The notes: generated by a model not told the origin, from the letters alone. DNA of 37,977 nt from an uncultured Bacteroidales bacterium (GCA_946185835.1 CAMHKW010000020.1:1-37977); one strand, 5' to 3'. Shown: positions 8,514-17,221, counted from the first letter of the stretch. Translations and numbers: made by a program.

Positions 8514-9309
8514 ACGTCATAAGGATATAAACCACAGGTGTAGCAAGCAAGATAGAGTCGAAACGGTCGAGCACACCACCATGACCGGGTAAGAAACGAC
8601 CGGAGTCTTTGATGCCGACAGTGCGCTTCAACAAACTCTCCATCAGGTCACCCAACGTGCCGACACCAGAAATAACGGCTGACAACACAAGCCACTGCAC
8701 GAGAGAATAGGTGCCAACAGCATAATAGAATATCGCACCGGCAATCATAGAGAACAAGACGCCGCCGGCAAGACCTTCCCACGTCTTTCCCGGACTCACG
8801 CGAACAAACATCTTGTGCTTGCCCAATAGCGAACCAACACAATAAGCGCCCGAGTCGTTGACCCAGATGACGACAAACAACGCTAACAGCAGATGAGGAT
8901 TGACAGCTATCAGCCTGTTCATTAACACAAACGGAAGAACCACCATCACCTGACTTACAAGCGTATTACCCCAGTTAGCGATAGGCTGCTCGCGTCGAAA
9001 CAGCTCAGAGACCAACACTACTATCAGACATAGACCATACACGCCGACAACAGTCTGCTCTGACACACTCACTATACCTGCCGACATCAGAAAATAGCCG
9101 ACAAACAAGAGTGCTGCCAACAACGCATTCGACCAAACAAGAAACTTACTGCTGCCCACAACCACGTGATACTCACGCGCTGCCAACATCGACACCACAC
9201 CAAAGGCTATGCCAAACAGCCAAGGCAACGAACGATAATATACTATCGACAGCACTACCACTGCCACATACAGCGCACCAAACACAGTACGATAAAGAAA
9301 ATTCTTCAT
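8503..9309 (-). CDS. cdsA: Phosphatidate cytidylyltransferase
   Basis: A 268-residue membrane enzyme with about eight helices that makes CDP-diacylglycerol from phosphatidate and CTP, the entry step to phospholipids. The CDS family signature is complete near the C-terminus: SLLKRTVGIKDSGRFLPGHGG followed by VLDRFDS. The segment WVNDSGAYCVGSLLGKHKM is also typical. It is transcribed alone from 9350-9383 and converges on the NadR-like gene with an 11-bp overlap of the 3' ends. Confidence 0.95.
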   Translation of the reverse strand: MKNFLYRTVFGALYVAVVVLSIVYYRSLPWLFGIAFGVVSMLAAREYHVVVGSSKFLVWSNALLAALLFVGYFLMSAGIVSVSEQTVVGVYGLCLIVVLVSELFRREQPIANWGNTLVSQVMVVLPFVLMNRLIAVNPHLLLALFVVIWVNDSGAYCVGSLLGKHKMFVRVSPGKTWEGLAGGVLFSMIAGAIFYYAVGTYSLVQWLVLSAVISGVGTLGDLMESLLKRTVGIKDSGRFLPGHGGVLDRFDSILLATPVVYILMTFIL

Positions 9310-9349
9310 AAAAAAAGAGGTTAAATCAGAGTAAATACTCTAAAAGCAT

Positions 9350-9383
9350 GCAAAATTACAAAATTATTCTTACCTTTGCAAGC
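9350..9383 (-). promoter_or_regulatory. Promoter of cdsA
   Basis: On the minus strand, TAATTTTG (9351-9358) lies about 20 bp downstream of a TTG (9379-9381). The leader to the start codon is about 35 nt. It overlaps the divergent plus-strand promoter box at 9371-9378. Confidence 0.65.
9371..9378 (+). promoter_or_regulatory. Promoter -7 box upstream of the small acidic gene
   Basis: TACCTTTG followed by C fits the Bacteroidetes -7 consensus on the plus strand. No clear -33 box is seen 20 bp upstream. It overlaps the cdsA promoter, so the two may compete. Confidence 0.5.
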
Positions 9384-9440
9384 GATAGCGAAAATAACAA
9401 CATATCCTGCAAATAAATTCTGTATAAATACTCATACACT

Positions 9441-9773
9441 ATGGCAAACCAACAACACGACGAGATCGAATACAACGAGAGCGAAGCTATTCGATACATC
9501 CTTAGTTATCTTCCCAAAGAAGACAGTAGCCGACTCACCGACGACGACGTACAAGACGTACTCGACGCCATCTACGACTTCTACGAGTCCGAAGGCTTGG
9601 TACAAGAAGACACCACCGAAGGTGCCGACATCGACGAAGACGTGATGTTCAACTTCGTAAGAGACCAACTTCAGACTATGCGCTCACCACTCACCGACGA
9701 ACAAATCCGACTCATCCTCGACGGCGAATTTGAATACGGCAAGTCGATAGGCATCTACGAAGAAGAAAACTAA
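9441..9773 (+). CDS. Small acidic protein of unknown function
   Basis: A 110-residue soluble protein rich in Asp and Glu, with no signal peptide. It contains two similar helical segments, LTDDDVQDVLDAIYDFYESEGLV (about 33-55) and LTDEQIRLILDGEFEYGKSIGI (about 84-105). These suggest an internally duplicated helical fold. I recognise no named family; similar short acidic proteins are common in Bacteroidales. It is followed after 14 bp by the acyltransferase gene. Confidence 0.8.
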   Translation: MANQQHDEIEYNESEAIRYILSYLPKEDSSRLTDDDVQDVLDAIYDFYESEGLVQEDTTEGADIDEDVMFNFVRDQLQTMRSPLTDEQIRLILDGEFEYGKSIGIYEEEN

Positions 9774-9787
9774 CGATTTCGCAAAAC

Positions 9788-10678
9788 ATGAGACTGATAG
9801 TCAGATTAGTATCGCTACTGCGGTTGCCGACACTATATCGGCTTGCCGACTATGTGCTCTACCCTCTTGTCTACTATGTCGTTCGCTATCGGCGCAAGAT
9901 AGTAAGACGTAATCTGCAAAATTCGTTTCCCCACTACAAGGCAACTGAACTTAAGCAGTTAGAGCACAAGTTCTACCACCACCTTTGCAACGTGATGGTA
10001 GAGATAGCATACGGCTATCGTATCACTACCGAAGAGATGCTCAGCCGCGTACGTTTCTCCGACACCACTCAGCTCAGTCAGCTCACACTGCAAGCAGGCG
10101 GCGCCGTAGTAATGCTCGCACACATCGGATGCTGGGAATGGCTCGCTTCGCTGCAACAAAATGTCGACCAACAAACGATAGCAGAAGGCAACGTATATCG
10201 CAAACTCAAGTCACAAGCTGCCGACAGCCTGATGCTCTATATCCGCAACCGACAGGGAGGACTATGCATCGAGAAAAACAGACTGCTGCGAACCATGATA
10301 TCCAGACGGCAAGACAACCTCACCACCATGTACGGCATGCTAAGCGACCAAAAACCATCGCCTAACAACATGCACTTCTGGACTACTTTCCTCAACCAAG
10401 ACACCGCCTTCCTCGATGGCTCAGAGGTACTCGCACGACGCTTCCGATACCCCGTTTTCTACCTCTATATCACCTCACCCCGGCGCGGGTATTACGACGT
10501 CGAAGTCAAACTCATAGCTGAACACCCCGAGCAAACAGCACAATACGAAATCACCGCCCAATATGCACGACTGCTCGAAGACAACATACTACGTCAGCCA
10601 CAGCTTTGGCTCTGGACCCACAACCGCTGGAAGTGGTCGAGAAAAGATATACCCGCCAACCTGCGCACCAACCTATAA
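9788..10678 (+). CDS. Lysophospholipid/lipid A acyltransferase (LpxL/HtrB family)
   Basis: A 296-residue member of the LpxL/LpxM acyltransferase family, which adds a secondary acyl chain to lipid A precursors at the inner membrane. The catalytic HX4E motif is AHIGCWEW (His112, Glu117). YGMLSDQKPSPNN and FLDGSEVLARRFRYPVFYLY match later blocks of the family, and the end (WLWTHNRWKWSRK) is the usual one. An N-terminal hydrophobic stretch would hold it to the membrane. It lies between the acidic protein and a glycosyltransferase with short gaps, consistent with an envelope operon. Confidence 0.92.
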   Translation: MRLIVRLVSLLRLPTLYRLADYVLYPLVYYVVRYRRKIVRRNLQNSFPHYKATELKQLEHKFYHHLCNVMVEIAYGYRITTEEMLSRVRFSDTTQLSQLTLQAGGAVVMLAHIGCWEWLASLQQNVDQQTIAEGNVYRKLKSQAADSLMLYIRNRQGGLCIEKNRLLRTMISRRQDNLTTMYGMLSDQKPSPNNMHFWTTFLNQDTAFLDGSEVLARRFRYPVFYLYITSPRRGYYDVEVKLIAEHPEQTAQYEITAQYARLLEDNILRQPQLWLWTHNRWKWSRKDIPANLRTNL

Positions 10679-10696
10679 ACGCTCGACTCTAACATC

Positions 10697-11716
10697 ATGA
10701 GATGCTCTGTTATCATACTCAACTGGAACGGCGTCGACTGGCTGCGCCGATTCCTGCCATCAGTCATCGGTCACACGCAAGTAGCCGACTGCGAGATTGT
10801 GGTTGCCGACAATGGCTCTACCGACGACTCGGTACAGATGCTCCGACAGTCGTTCCCTGAGGTCAGACTCATGCTCTTCGACCGAAACTACGGCTTCGCC
10901 GAAGGCTACAACAAAGCCATCGAGGCTGTCGATGCCGAATATGTGGTACTGCTTAACTCCGACGTCGAAGTAACCGACCATTGGCTCACCACCCTTCTCG
11001 ACTTTGCCGACGCACACCCCGACGCCGCTGCTTTTCAACCTAAGGTGCTCTCGTGGAAAAGCAAAGAGGCAGGCGACAGACAGGTCATATTCGAACATGC
11101 CGGTGCCGCCGGAGGATATATCGACGTCCTCGGCTATCCTTTCTGTCGCGGACGGCTGCTCTCGCATGTCGAAGCCGACCACGGTCAATACGACAACCCC
11201 GTGCCTATCTTCTGGGCAACAGGAGCATGCATGCTCATCCGCACCGACGTCTACCGCCGAGAAGGCGGACTCGACCCTCGCTATTTCGCACACATGGAGG
11301 AGATAGACCTATGCTGGCGACTCGCATGCCGAGGATACGAGCTGTGGTGCGTACCACAAAGCACCATCTACCACGTGGGAGGAGGAGCGTTAGGATATGA
11401 GAACCCACAGAAGACATACCTTAACTTCCGAAACAGCCTGCTCACACTCTACAAGAACTTGCCACTCAGACGACTGATATGGCTGCTGCCGTGCCGCTTC
11501 CTACTCGACATGGTAGCTGCCGCACAGATGCTGCTCAGCCGACATCCACAAAACAGCAAAGCTGTACTCAAGGCACGACGCGACTATCACCGGCTACGAC
11601 ACACGTACCGGCAAATCCGACGACAAAACCTCAAACTCGCAATACACGACATACCAAAGACCATAGCCAACCGAAGTATCATCTTCGACTACTATATTCT
11701 CAGAAAGAAAGCATAA
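10697..11716 (+). CDS. Family 2 glycosyltransferase (rhamnosyltransferase-like)
   Basis: A 339-residue GT-A enzyme. SVIILNWNGVDWLRRFLPSV and IVVADNGSTDDS form the nucleotide-binding start, LLNSDVEV is the DXD-like site, and EEIDLCWRLACRGYELWCVP is the conserved ED motif region. HVGGGALGYENPQKTYLNFRNSLLTLYKN is typical of the WbbL/rhamnosyltransferase subfamily. It acts in the cytoplasm on a lipid-linked glycan; donor and acceptor are unknown. It follows the acyltransferase by 18 bp. Confidence 0.9.
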   Translation: MRCSVIILNWNGVDWLRRFLPSVIGHTQVADCEIVVADNGSTDDSVQMLRQSFPEVRLMLFDRNYGFAEGYNKAIEAVDAEYVVLLNSDVEVTDHWLTTLLDFADAHPDAAAFQPKVLSWKSKEAGDRQVIFEHAGAAGGYIDVLGYPFCRGRLLSHVEADHGQYDNPVPIFWATGACMLIRTDVYRREGGLDPRYFAHMEEIDLCWRLACRGYELWCVPQSTIYHVGGGALGYENPQKTYLNFRNSLLTLYKNLPLRRLIWLLPCRFLLDMVAAAQMLLSRHPQNSKAVLKARRDYHRLRHTYRQIRRQNLKLAIHDIPKTIANRSIIFDYYILRKKA

Positions 11717-11745
11717 CGTATATCAATCATAAAACATCAATCACT

Positions 11746-12246
11746 ATGAACAAACTGCTATTACTACTTCTGATGCCCATAGCCATGCTATCGGCATCGG
11801 CACAGACCGTGACTGTGCAACATCTGCAGCAAAGTCAGATGGTAGAAAACCTTGCTAAGTTAGGCAAGATGACGTTCGCCGATGGTAAGATTCAAGTCTA
11901 CAGCGCACAAGGCGAGCAACTGACCGAAATCGAACTCAGCGACGAGACCACTATCGTAATCGCCGAAAACGAGTCGGTAGAAATAGGCGAAGAGGTGTTC
12001 GACCTCGGTGCCGGACTCGACCAACTCACCGGCAAAGTCGTTGTCTACCCCAACCCGGCAACCGACAATCTGTATGTCAGCGGTGCCGAGATTGGCGAGA
12101 ACATCAAGATATTCTCGATTACCGGACAACAGATAATGACGGTCAAGGTAAGCTCCAACACCACCACTATCAATGTAAGTACGCTGCCGGCAGGCACATA
12201 CCTCATGCAGCTTAATAATGAACTCCTAAAACTCAGAAAAGAATGA
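11746..12246 (+). CDS. Short secreted protein with T9SS type A sorting domain
   Basis: A 166-residue protein. The start is taken at 11746 (MNKLLLLLLMPIAMLSASAQ, a clear signal peptide), because the frame upstream of it is only the shadow of the preceding glycosyltransferase. Residues of about 20-95 form a short module (KMTFADGKIQVYSAQGE). The last 70 or so are a type IX secretion sorting domain: VVYPNPATDNLYV, KIFSITGQQIMTVKV, and VSTLPAGTYLMQL. The protein is almost all signals, with little room for a catalytic domain. Its stop overlaps the SusD-like gene in an ATGA, so the two are coupled. Confidence 0.85.
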   Translation: MNKLLLLLLMPIAMLSASAQTVTVQHLQQSQMVENLAKLGKMTFADGKIQVYSAQGEQLTEIELSDETTIVIAENESVEIGEEVFDLGAGLDQLTGKVVVYPNPATDNLYVSGAEIGENIKIFSITGQQIMTVKVSSNTTTINVSTLPAGTYLMQLNNELLKLRKE

Positions 12247-14348
12247 AAAGGTATATACTAACGGCACTTGCAGCTCTTATGATGCTGCCTGCCATAGCAC
12301 AGATATCAGTATGGTCGCACCAAGAATATCAATCGACTGTATGGGAACAAAACGAGACAGGTGAATGGTACGACACCGGACGAGATACCACATACACCAA
12401 TATTTTCCGCCTCAACAGATTCAACTACGACCAAGTCGACAGCATCACCTTTGCGGTTGGACAATCGGAACAACGTATCTACTTTTGGGCTGACGGTAGG
12501 AATGTGACTTCATACCCCCTTTCGCAAATCGACAGTCTGGTTTGGCAACCATACATAGCACAGGACTTCTATACCGGCTATGGCGATAGCCTCGTCTTGC
12601 CCATCAGAGACAGTCAACACTCCCTCAATGAAGATTTCTCGTATGGCATAAGTTTAATGCCCGATCCCGGGCATGCCGATGTCAACAAAGCAGAAGTTTC
12701 GCTCGAAGACAACAGCATCGCCGATGTCAGCATCAGCTCTGAAATAATCACCAACGGCTCATATTTTCAGGTTCTGCGTCTTAACATCGCCCCAAAAGCG
12801 GTGGGAAAGACCTTGATGACAATAACACTCGACAACGTCACAAAACACTTCATACTCGTCATCACTCCGCAAGCCGACATCACCGACAGCGACCTGCCAC
12901 TCGACGAACTCTACGCCAAAATATATAGCCGCATGATAGAAACCGGAGATCAGAAGCCCGACGGGAAAGCCGACATCAGCGGATTAGACGAAGGCTGGCA
13001 AAGCTTCTATCGTGTAATGCACGAAATCAACGAAGTCTCGGCTGACCAGCTTTATTGGGTATGGGCTGACATGGGTATCGACCAGATTCGTTCTAACTCA
13101 TGGGATGCCAACAACTTAATGTTGAGTGCATTGTTTGAACGTATATACTACAACATCTACATGTGCAACAGCTATCTCGATCGTGCCGATGCCGTCACTT
13201 ATGCCACCGAGCGAGGCGAAGTGCGCTTCATCAGAGCATACTTCTACTACCAACTCATGGACTTGTTTGGCAACGTGCCTATTGTCACCCGCAATACCAA
13301 CTTCCGTCAAGAGTCGCAAGCTTCACGCGAACAGGTGTACGAATTCGTCGTCAGCGAGCTGCAAGCAGCCGAGGCTGAGCTGCCTGCTCATCGTGCTTCA
13401 CTCTACCGCGTCGACAAGGTGGCAGCACAACTGCTACTCTCGCGCGTTTACCTCAACTGCCAAGTCTATGCCGGCAAAGACGACTACTACCTCGCCGCCG
13501 AATACGCTGCCAAAGCTATCAACTCCCAATACCAACTCGCTTCCGACTACGCCAACCTCTTCCGTGCCGACAACGACGTCAACGGAGCCGAAAACGAGAT
13601 AGTATGGTCGCTACGTCAGGTAGGTAGCGAACATTCGTCATGGGGAGGAAGCAAGTACTTAGTTGCCGCCTTTGCCTCTCAGACTCTGCCGAGTTGCGGA
13701 ATCAGTGATAACTGGTCATGCATGTTTGCACGTCCTCAGCTACCACTGCTCTTCTTCCCCGACGGCAACTTCACACCTGCCGACTACACCGGTATGCCGC
13801 GACTCGCCGGCGATACCCGAGCTCTGCTCACCAACTATAGCCAGAACTCAGCCGGCACTTTCGACCCGCTCAACTACAACGGTTACTTTACAAATAGCAA
13901 CCTCTGGGCTGTGCAGAAATGGATGAATCTGGGCAGTAGCGACTATGTTCCCACCGACACGCAATGGCCCGACGTCGATATACCTCTCCTGCGCCTGTCA
14001 GAAGCCTATCTCAACTATGCCGAAGCTGTGCTGCGCGGTGGCAAGACCTACGGTGACCTAACAGCGTTAGAGGCTTTCAACACCGTTCGCCGACGTGCAG
14101 GTGCCTCACAGATGTTAAATCTTTCGCTCGACAATATTCTCAGCGAACGCGGACGAGAATTCTATGGCGAGGGCATTCGCCGTACCGACCTCGTTCGTTT
14201 CGGCAAATTCGGCGGTAACACCGGGTACCAATGGGCTTTCAAGAGCGGAAAGACCGACGGAGCCGACTTCCCTGCTTACATGAACCTCTTCCCCATCCCA
14301 CAGAAGTTCATCATATCAGGCGACCTCAAACAAAATGAGGGCTACTAA
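12243..14348 (+). CDS. RagB/SusD-family protein with an extra N-terminal region, no lipobox
   Basis: A 701-residue protein. Residues 1-20 are a plain Sec signal (MLPAIAQ); there is no lipobox cysteine, whereas SusD proteins are normally lipoproteins. Residues of about 21-215 form an added region whose second part resembles a bacterial Ig-like domain (VSLEDNSIADVSI, LRLNIAPKAVGKTLMTITLDN). From about 219 on it is SusD-like: FERIYYNIYMCNSYLDRAD, GEVRFIRAYFYYQLMDLFGNVPIVT, AAQLLLSRVYLNCQVY, and the C-terminal LFPIPQKFIISGDLKQNEGY. SusD proteins capture glycans or peptides with a SusC porin. No susC gene is near. It overlaps the T9SS-sorted gene by 4 bp. Confidence 0.88.
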   Translation: MKRYILTALAALMMLPAIAQISVWSHQEYQSTVWEQNETGEWYDTGRDTTYTNIFRLNRFNYDQVDSITFAVGQSEQRIYFWADGRNVTSYPLSQIDSLVWQPYIAQDFYTGYGDSLVLPIRDSQHSLNEDFSYGISLMPDPGHADVNKAEVSLEDNSIADVSISSEIITNGSYFQVLRLNIAPKAVGKTLMTITLDNVTKHFILVITPQADITDSDLPLDELYAKIYSRMIETGDQKPDGKADISGLDEGWQSFYRVMHEINEVSADQLYWVWADMGIDQIRSNSWDANNLMLSALFERIYYNIYMCNSYLDRADAVTYATERGEVRFIRAYFYYQLMDLFGNVPIVTRNTNFRQESQASREQVYEFVVSELQAAEAELPAHRASLYRVDKVAAQLLLSRVYLNCQVYAGKDDYYLAAEYAAKAINSQYQLASDYANLFRADNDVNGAENEIVWSLRQVGSEHSSWGGSKYLVAAFASQTLPSCGISDNWSCMFARPQLPLLFFPDGNFTPADYTGMPRLAGDTRALLTNYSQNSAGTFDPLNYNGYFTNSNLWAVQKWMNLGSSDYVPTDTQWPDVDIPLLRLSEAYLNYAEAVLRGGKTYGDLTALEAFNTVRRRAGASQMLNLSLDNILSERGREFYGEGIRRTDLVRFGKFGGNTGYQWAFKSGKTDGADFPAYMNLFPIPQKFIISGDLKQNEGY

Positions 14349-14363
14349 ACAATTAACAAACGG

Positions 14364-14421
14364 AGACCTGACAGGTCTGATTTGAACAACGACAGAGGCT
14401 GCCCGATAACGGACAGCCTCT
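14364..14421. terminator. Hairpins between the convergent SusD-like and ohrR-like genes
   Basis: Two inverted repeats follow the SusD stop. The first has 7-bp arms around a single base (AGACCTG / CAGGTCT, 14364-14378). The second has 8-bp arms (AGAGGCTG / CAGCCTCT, 14394-14421) plus three more inner pairs around ATAA. The second is a strong hairpin between convergent genes and probably ends transcription from both sides. No long T run follows it. Confidence 0.6.
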
Positions 14422-14451
14422 GCTATTCATACAAGCCTGCTTCTTGCAGAC

Positions 14452-14904
14452 TCACTGAGCAAACGATTTCGAACTCAAGATTCCGATAAACTTATCGAGC
14501 GACGTTATCATCTGCATCAATTCCGCGGTGTCGGCGCCAAGCTCGCATAGCTTGCCACTCAGACAAACAGGCACGTCTTTGGCTTGCTGCTCCAAGGCTT
14601 TGCCTTTGTCGGTCAGGCACACCAGACGCTGACGAGTATCTATCTTTCCTCTTTTTCTCAACACTATACCCTGACGCTCCATGCGCTGAACAAGGGGCGT
14701 TACGGTATTGGTCTCAAGCATCAGACGCTTGGCTATATCGTTCACCGGCTGACAATCGTTCTCCCATAGCACCATCAACACAAGATACTGAGGGTATGTC
14801 AGATTCAACGGCTCTAAAAAAGGACGATAGGCTTGCGTCACCAACCGTGATGCTGTATACAGACGAAAGCAAAGTTGATTGTCTAATTTTAACTGTTCGT
14901 ACAT
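14452..14904 (-). CDS. MarR-family regulator, OhrR-like
   Basis: A 150-residue winged-helix regulator. DNQLCFRLYTASRLVTQAYRPFLEPLNLTYPQYLVLMVLWE matches the start of OhrR, the organic-hydroperoxide sensor. Cys12 is in the place of the reactive cysteine, with nearby Tyr residues that bond the oxidised Cys in that family. The recognition helix (ETNTVTPLVQRMERQGIV) and the wing (KRGKIDTRQRLVCLT) are present. The ATG at 14904 is chosen over a TTG 51 bp upstream: it gives the usual OhrR length, places Cys12 correctly and removes a 34-bp overlap with the upstream gene. It is last in an operon with a membrane protein and a flavodoxin; no ohr gene is nearby. Confidence 0.88.
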   Translation of the reverse strand: MYEQLKLDNQLCFRLYTASRLVTQAYRPFLEPLNLTYPQYLVLMVLWENDCQPVNDIAKRLMLETNTVTPLVQRMERQGIVLRKRGKIDTRQRLVCLTDKGKALEQQAKDVPVCLSGKLCELGADTAELMQMITSLDKFIGILSSKSFAQ

Positions 14905-14921
14905 ATCTTCACGATATTTAT

Positions 14922-15377
14922 TCAGTCTTTCTTGATTAACACTTCTCTGCACCAAGAGTACAGATACCTCACGCCGGCTATGCTAAGCGCTATACCTAAC
15001 CCGGGGTAGAATCCTGCAAAGAACTCAACAGGCATTCCCGGGATATACTTCAGACTTATACCTAAGCCCATCATAAAGATAATCAACACATAACCGCGCA
15101 AGTCGAAGAAGGCAAAAAGCGACTTCTTACGTTCAGGGAACGACAAGATACGTTGGGTATAACGCTTGATGAAGTTATTGAACATCAGCGAGAACGACAC
15201 AGCCACTGCGACCGCTATCAGTATCAGCCACCACAGCCGCTCAGGAGCACTGTCGGCTACCGTCAACAGTGCTACGATGCCCTTGCGAGTGATGACGATA
15301 CCCGGGGCGAGCCAACACAGCACCTGCATCAGTAACAGATGCTCTCGGCGTACAGGGAGAATCTTATCGGTATTCAT
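14922..15377 (-). CDS. Small integral membrane protein, unknown function
   Basis: A 151-residue protein with about four membrane helices: LLLMQVLCWLAPGIVIT, LWWLILIAVAVAVSFSLMF, YVLIIFMMGLGISLKYI and GLGIALSIAGVRYLY. A basic loop (FIKRYTQRILSFPERKKS) lies between the second and third. I recognise no named family, though similar proteins occur beside flavodoxin or NADPH-oxidoreductase genes in Bacteroidales. It lies 4 bp after the flavodoxin and 17 bp before the OhrR-like regulator, so it is probably co-regulated by it. Confidence 0.8.
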   Translation of the reverse strand: MNTDKILPVRREHLLLMQVLCWLAPGIVITRKGIVALLTVADSAPERLWWLILIAVAVAVSFSLMFNNFIKRYTQRILSFPERKKSLFAFFDLRGYVLIIFMMGLGISLKYIPGMPVEFFAGFYPGLGIALSIAGVRYLYSWCREVLIKKD

Positions 15378-15381
15378 CTTG

Positions 15382-15792
15382 TCACTTTACTATCTCGCTC
15401 ACAAACGCCCGCAGAGCCTCAAGGTCATGCTTGTCGGGATGACCGCTGTTGAGAGGTCCCATAGCGCCCTTGCATTCGAAAACTTTGTCATAGACTTTCA
15501 CTCCGCGTTTTACGAGTGCTTCACGCATGCCTTTGGTAGGCTCACTGATAAGAGCTGAAGAACCAAAAAGGACTACGCACCCCACCTTGTCAGGCGTGAG
15601 TGTGTTGATAAACAGTATAACAGATTTGTTGACAGAACCGAGGAAGATACCTGCACCAAGGAAGAGAACATCTACCTGCTCTGCAAGCGGTGATTCGACA
15701 GTCAGGGGGTTCTGACGTACTATTTCTGCTATAGCCTGCGCCATCTGTTTTGAATGGCCAAATTTGCTGTAATAACGAATTGCTGCTTTCAT
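15382..15792 (-). CDS. Flavodoxin-like protein
   Basis: A 136-residue FMN-binding fold. YYSKFGHSKQMAQAIAEIV (from about residue 7) is the phosphate-binding loop, and VDVLFLGAGIFLGSVNKSVILFINTL is the segment that packs against the isoalloxazine ring in flavodoxins. The C-terminus is shorter than that of classical long-chain flavodoxins, as in flavodoxin domains of other Bacteroidales proteins. It is first in an operon with a membrane protein and an OhrR-like sensor, which suggests a role in redox stress. Copy B of the dispersed repeat lies just upstream, in the promoter region. Confidence 0.85.
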   Translation of the reverse strand: MKAAIRYYSKFGHSKQMAQAIAEIVRQNPLTVESPLAEQVDVLFLGAGIFLGSVNKSVILFINTLTPDKVGCVVLFGSSALISEPTKGMREALVKRGVKVYDKVFECKGAMGPLNSGHPDKHDLEALRAFVSEIVK

Positions 15793-15814
15793 ATTGTATG
15801 ATTTTTATTTAATA

Positions 15815-15899
15815 AAAAGTATCCCACTTCGACTAATCAAAAGCCAAGGAAATAATATCATTACTCATTCTAGACAGGAAGATGACAGGAAGGTGACAG
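15815..15899 (-). repeat. Dispersed compound repeat, copy B
   Basis: Read on the minus strand, three 11-bp units (15867-15899: CTGTCACCTTC, CTGTCATCTTC, CTGTCTAGAAT) are followed by GAGTAATGATA and then by GAAGTGGGATACTTTTT. This is the same block order as at 1-81, in opposite orientation. It lies 23-107 bp upstream of the flavodoxin start codon, so it covers the likely promoter. The last block contains TACTTTTT, which might serve as a weak -7 box. The rest of the intergenic stretch up to 16046 is AT-rich without other clear signals. Confidence 0.7.
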
Positions 15900-16046
15900 G
15901 AGTGAAGCCCAATTAAACATTTGTGATACAATCAATTAGATTGAATTTTAAAACCACTGACATTAACCGATAAAAATACCTTATACTATAGATAATCAGT
16001 TAGTTAATTTACTAACATCCTCTTACAAGTATTGTTTTTCATCACC

Positions 16047-17141
16047 TTATTTCATCATTCTCTCGACTTCTTCTCGGTGTTCCCATAGAGCGCATCCTCC
16101 GGAGTGTTCGCCGCCTACGAGGTGTACGGCTCGTAGTTTGTTGAATAGCGGCGACTGCAGTGCTCCCCGAACGCCGAGTGTGAGTACGTTGCTGTCGCTG
16201 TATGGCGAGAAGGGGCATGGCTCTGCATTGCCATCGGGTCCGATATGGAAGAAGCCGCGTCCCGCTGCCAAACACCCACCCATGTGTTTCTCGTCGCCGG
16301 GGAAAGAGATGATGATGATATCGTCGTATCGCTCACGCTGATGCGCCTGCACCGCCTCCATCATCTCGAGGTCGCTGTCGCCGAAGGCAAGTTGCTCGGT
16401 GCCGGGCTCGGTGGGTACATACTCGACATAGATAATCAGTTTGCAGCCGAGTTCACGCAGGTGGTCGACATACTCGTCGGACGTCACAAGGGCGAAGTTC
16501 TCCGTTGTCACCGTGATACTCACGCCGAAGAACAGGTCTTCTTTGTGCAGTTGTTCCACCGACATCATCGCCCGCTTGTATATTCCTTTGCCCCGCCTTA
16601 CATCGGTGCCGTGCTCCGCTCCCTCTATACTTATCACGGGTATGAGGTTCAGATGCTCTTTGAGGAAAGCTATATACGACGGTCCTATCAGTGTGCCGTT
16701 GGTGAAGATCGGGAATATCATATCCTCCACTGTTGCCACCTGCTCGAGTATGTCCTTACGCATCATTGGCTCACCACCGGCAAGCAAAGCGAAGTTGATA
16801 CCCAGCGACGAAGCCTCACAGAAGATGTCACGCCACTGCTCCGGCGTCAGCGTCGGACGAGTGCTCTTGCCGGGGTTGTCGGCGATGCCGTTAGCACGTG
16901 CATAGCAACCCTTGCACGAGAGGTTACACTCCGTCGAGATACTGCAAATCAAAAACGGAGGCACCTCCACTCCACCCTCTTTGGCTACTGCCTTCCGACG
17001 CGACTCCGACTTGAGAAACGTCTGCTGCAATCGGAAGACGGTCTTTGCCTCACGCGGGTTGCTAAGCACATTGCGATATGCCTTCGCCATAATACGGCGA
17101 ATAGCATTGCTCATGTATGATTGGATGTTGATTTCTGACAT
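16047..17141 (-). CDS. Radical SAM protein with C-terminal cysteine region
   Basis: A 364-residue radical SAM enzyme. STECNLSCKGCYARA holds the CX3CX2C cluster motif (Cys72, Cys76, Cys79), and LLAGGEPMMRKDI is the SAM-contacting GGE motif. The C-terminal part has GGCLAAGRGFFHIGPDGNAEPCPF and a later SGGCALWEH, which resemble a shortened SPASM-type auxiliary-cluster region. SPASM-like proteins modify peptides or act in cofactor assembly; no precursor peptide gene is visible next to it. It stands alone between the flavodoxin operon and the ZIP transporter. The 291-residue open frame opposite it is a shadow. Confidence 0.88.
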   Translation of the reverse strand: MSEINIQSYMSNAIRRIMAKAYRNVLSNPREAKTVFRLQQTFLKSESRRKAVAKEGGVEVPPFLICSISTECNLSCKGCYARANGIADNPGKSTRPTLTPEQWRDIFCEASSLGINFALLAGGEPMMRKDILEQVATVEDMIFPIFTNGTLIGPSYIAFLKEHLNLIPVISIEGAEHGTDVRRGKGIYKRAMMSVEQLHKEDLFFGVSITVTTENFALVTSDEYVDHLRELGCKLIIYVEYVPTEPGTEQLAFGDSDLEMMEAVQAHQRERYDDIIIISFPGDEKHMGGCLAAGRGFFHIGPDGNAEPCPFSPYSDSNVLTLGVRGALQSPLFNKLRAVHLVGGEHSGGCALWEHREEVERMMK

Positions 17142-17221
17142 GCTGTTTGTTCGTTATGATGAAAAGTAATTGTTGTTATTGATATTGATTTGGGAACATA
17201 TACTTATAAGTCGAAGCACAT

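Noticed and set aside
11479..11745. Longer N-terminus for the T9SS-sorted protein
   Set aside because: The extension is the shadow of the preceding glycosyltransferase; the signal peptide starts at 11746.
14905..14955. TTG start 51 bp upstream for the OhrR-like gene
   Set aside because: It would overlap the upstream gene by 34 bp and add residues not found in OhrR; the ATG at 14904 fits the family.
16245..17120. 291-residue open frame on the plus strand
   Set aside because: It lies wholly opposite the radical SAM gene, whose motifs are clear; the frame is a codon-bias shadow.
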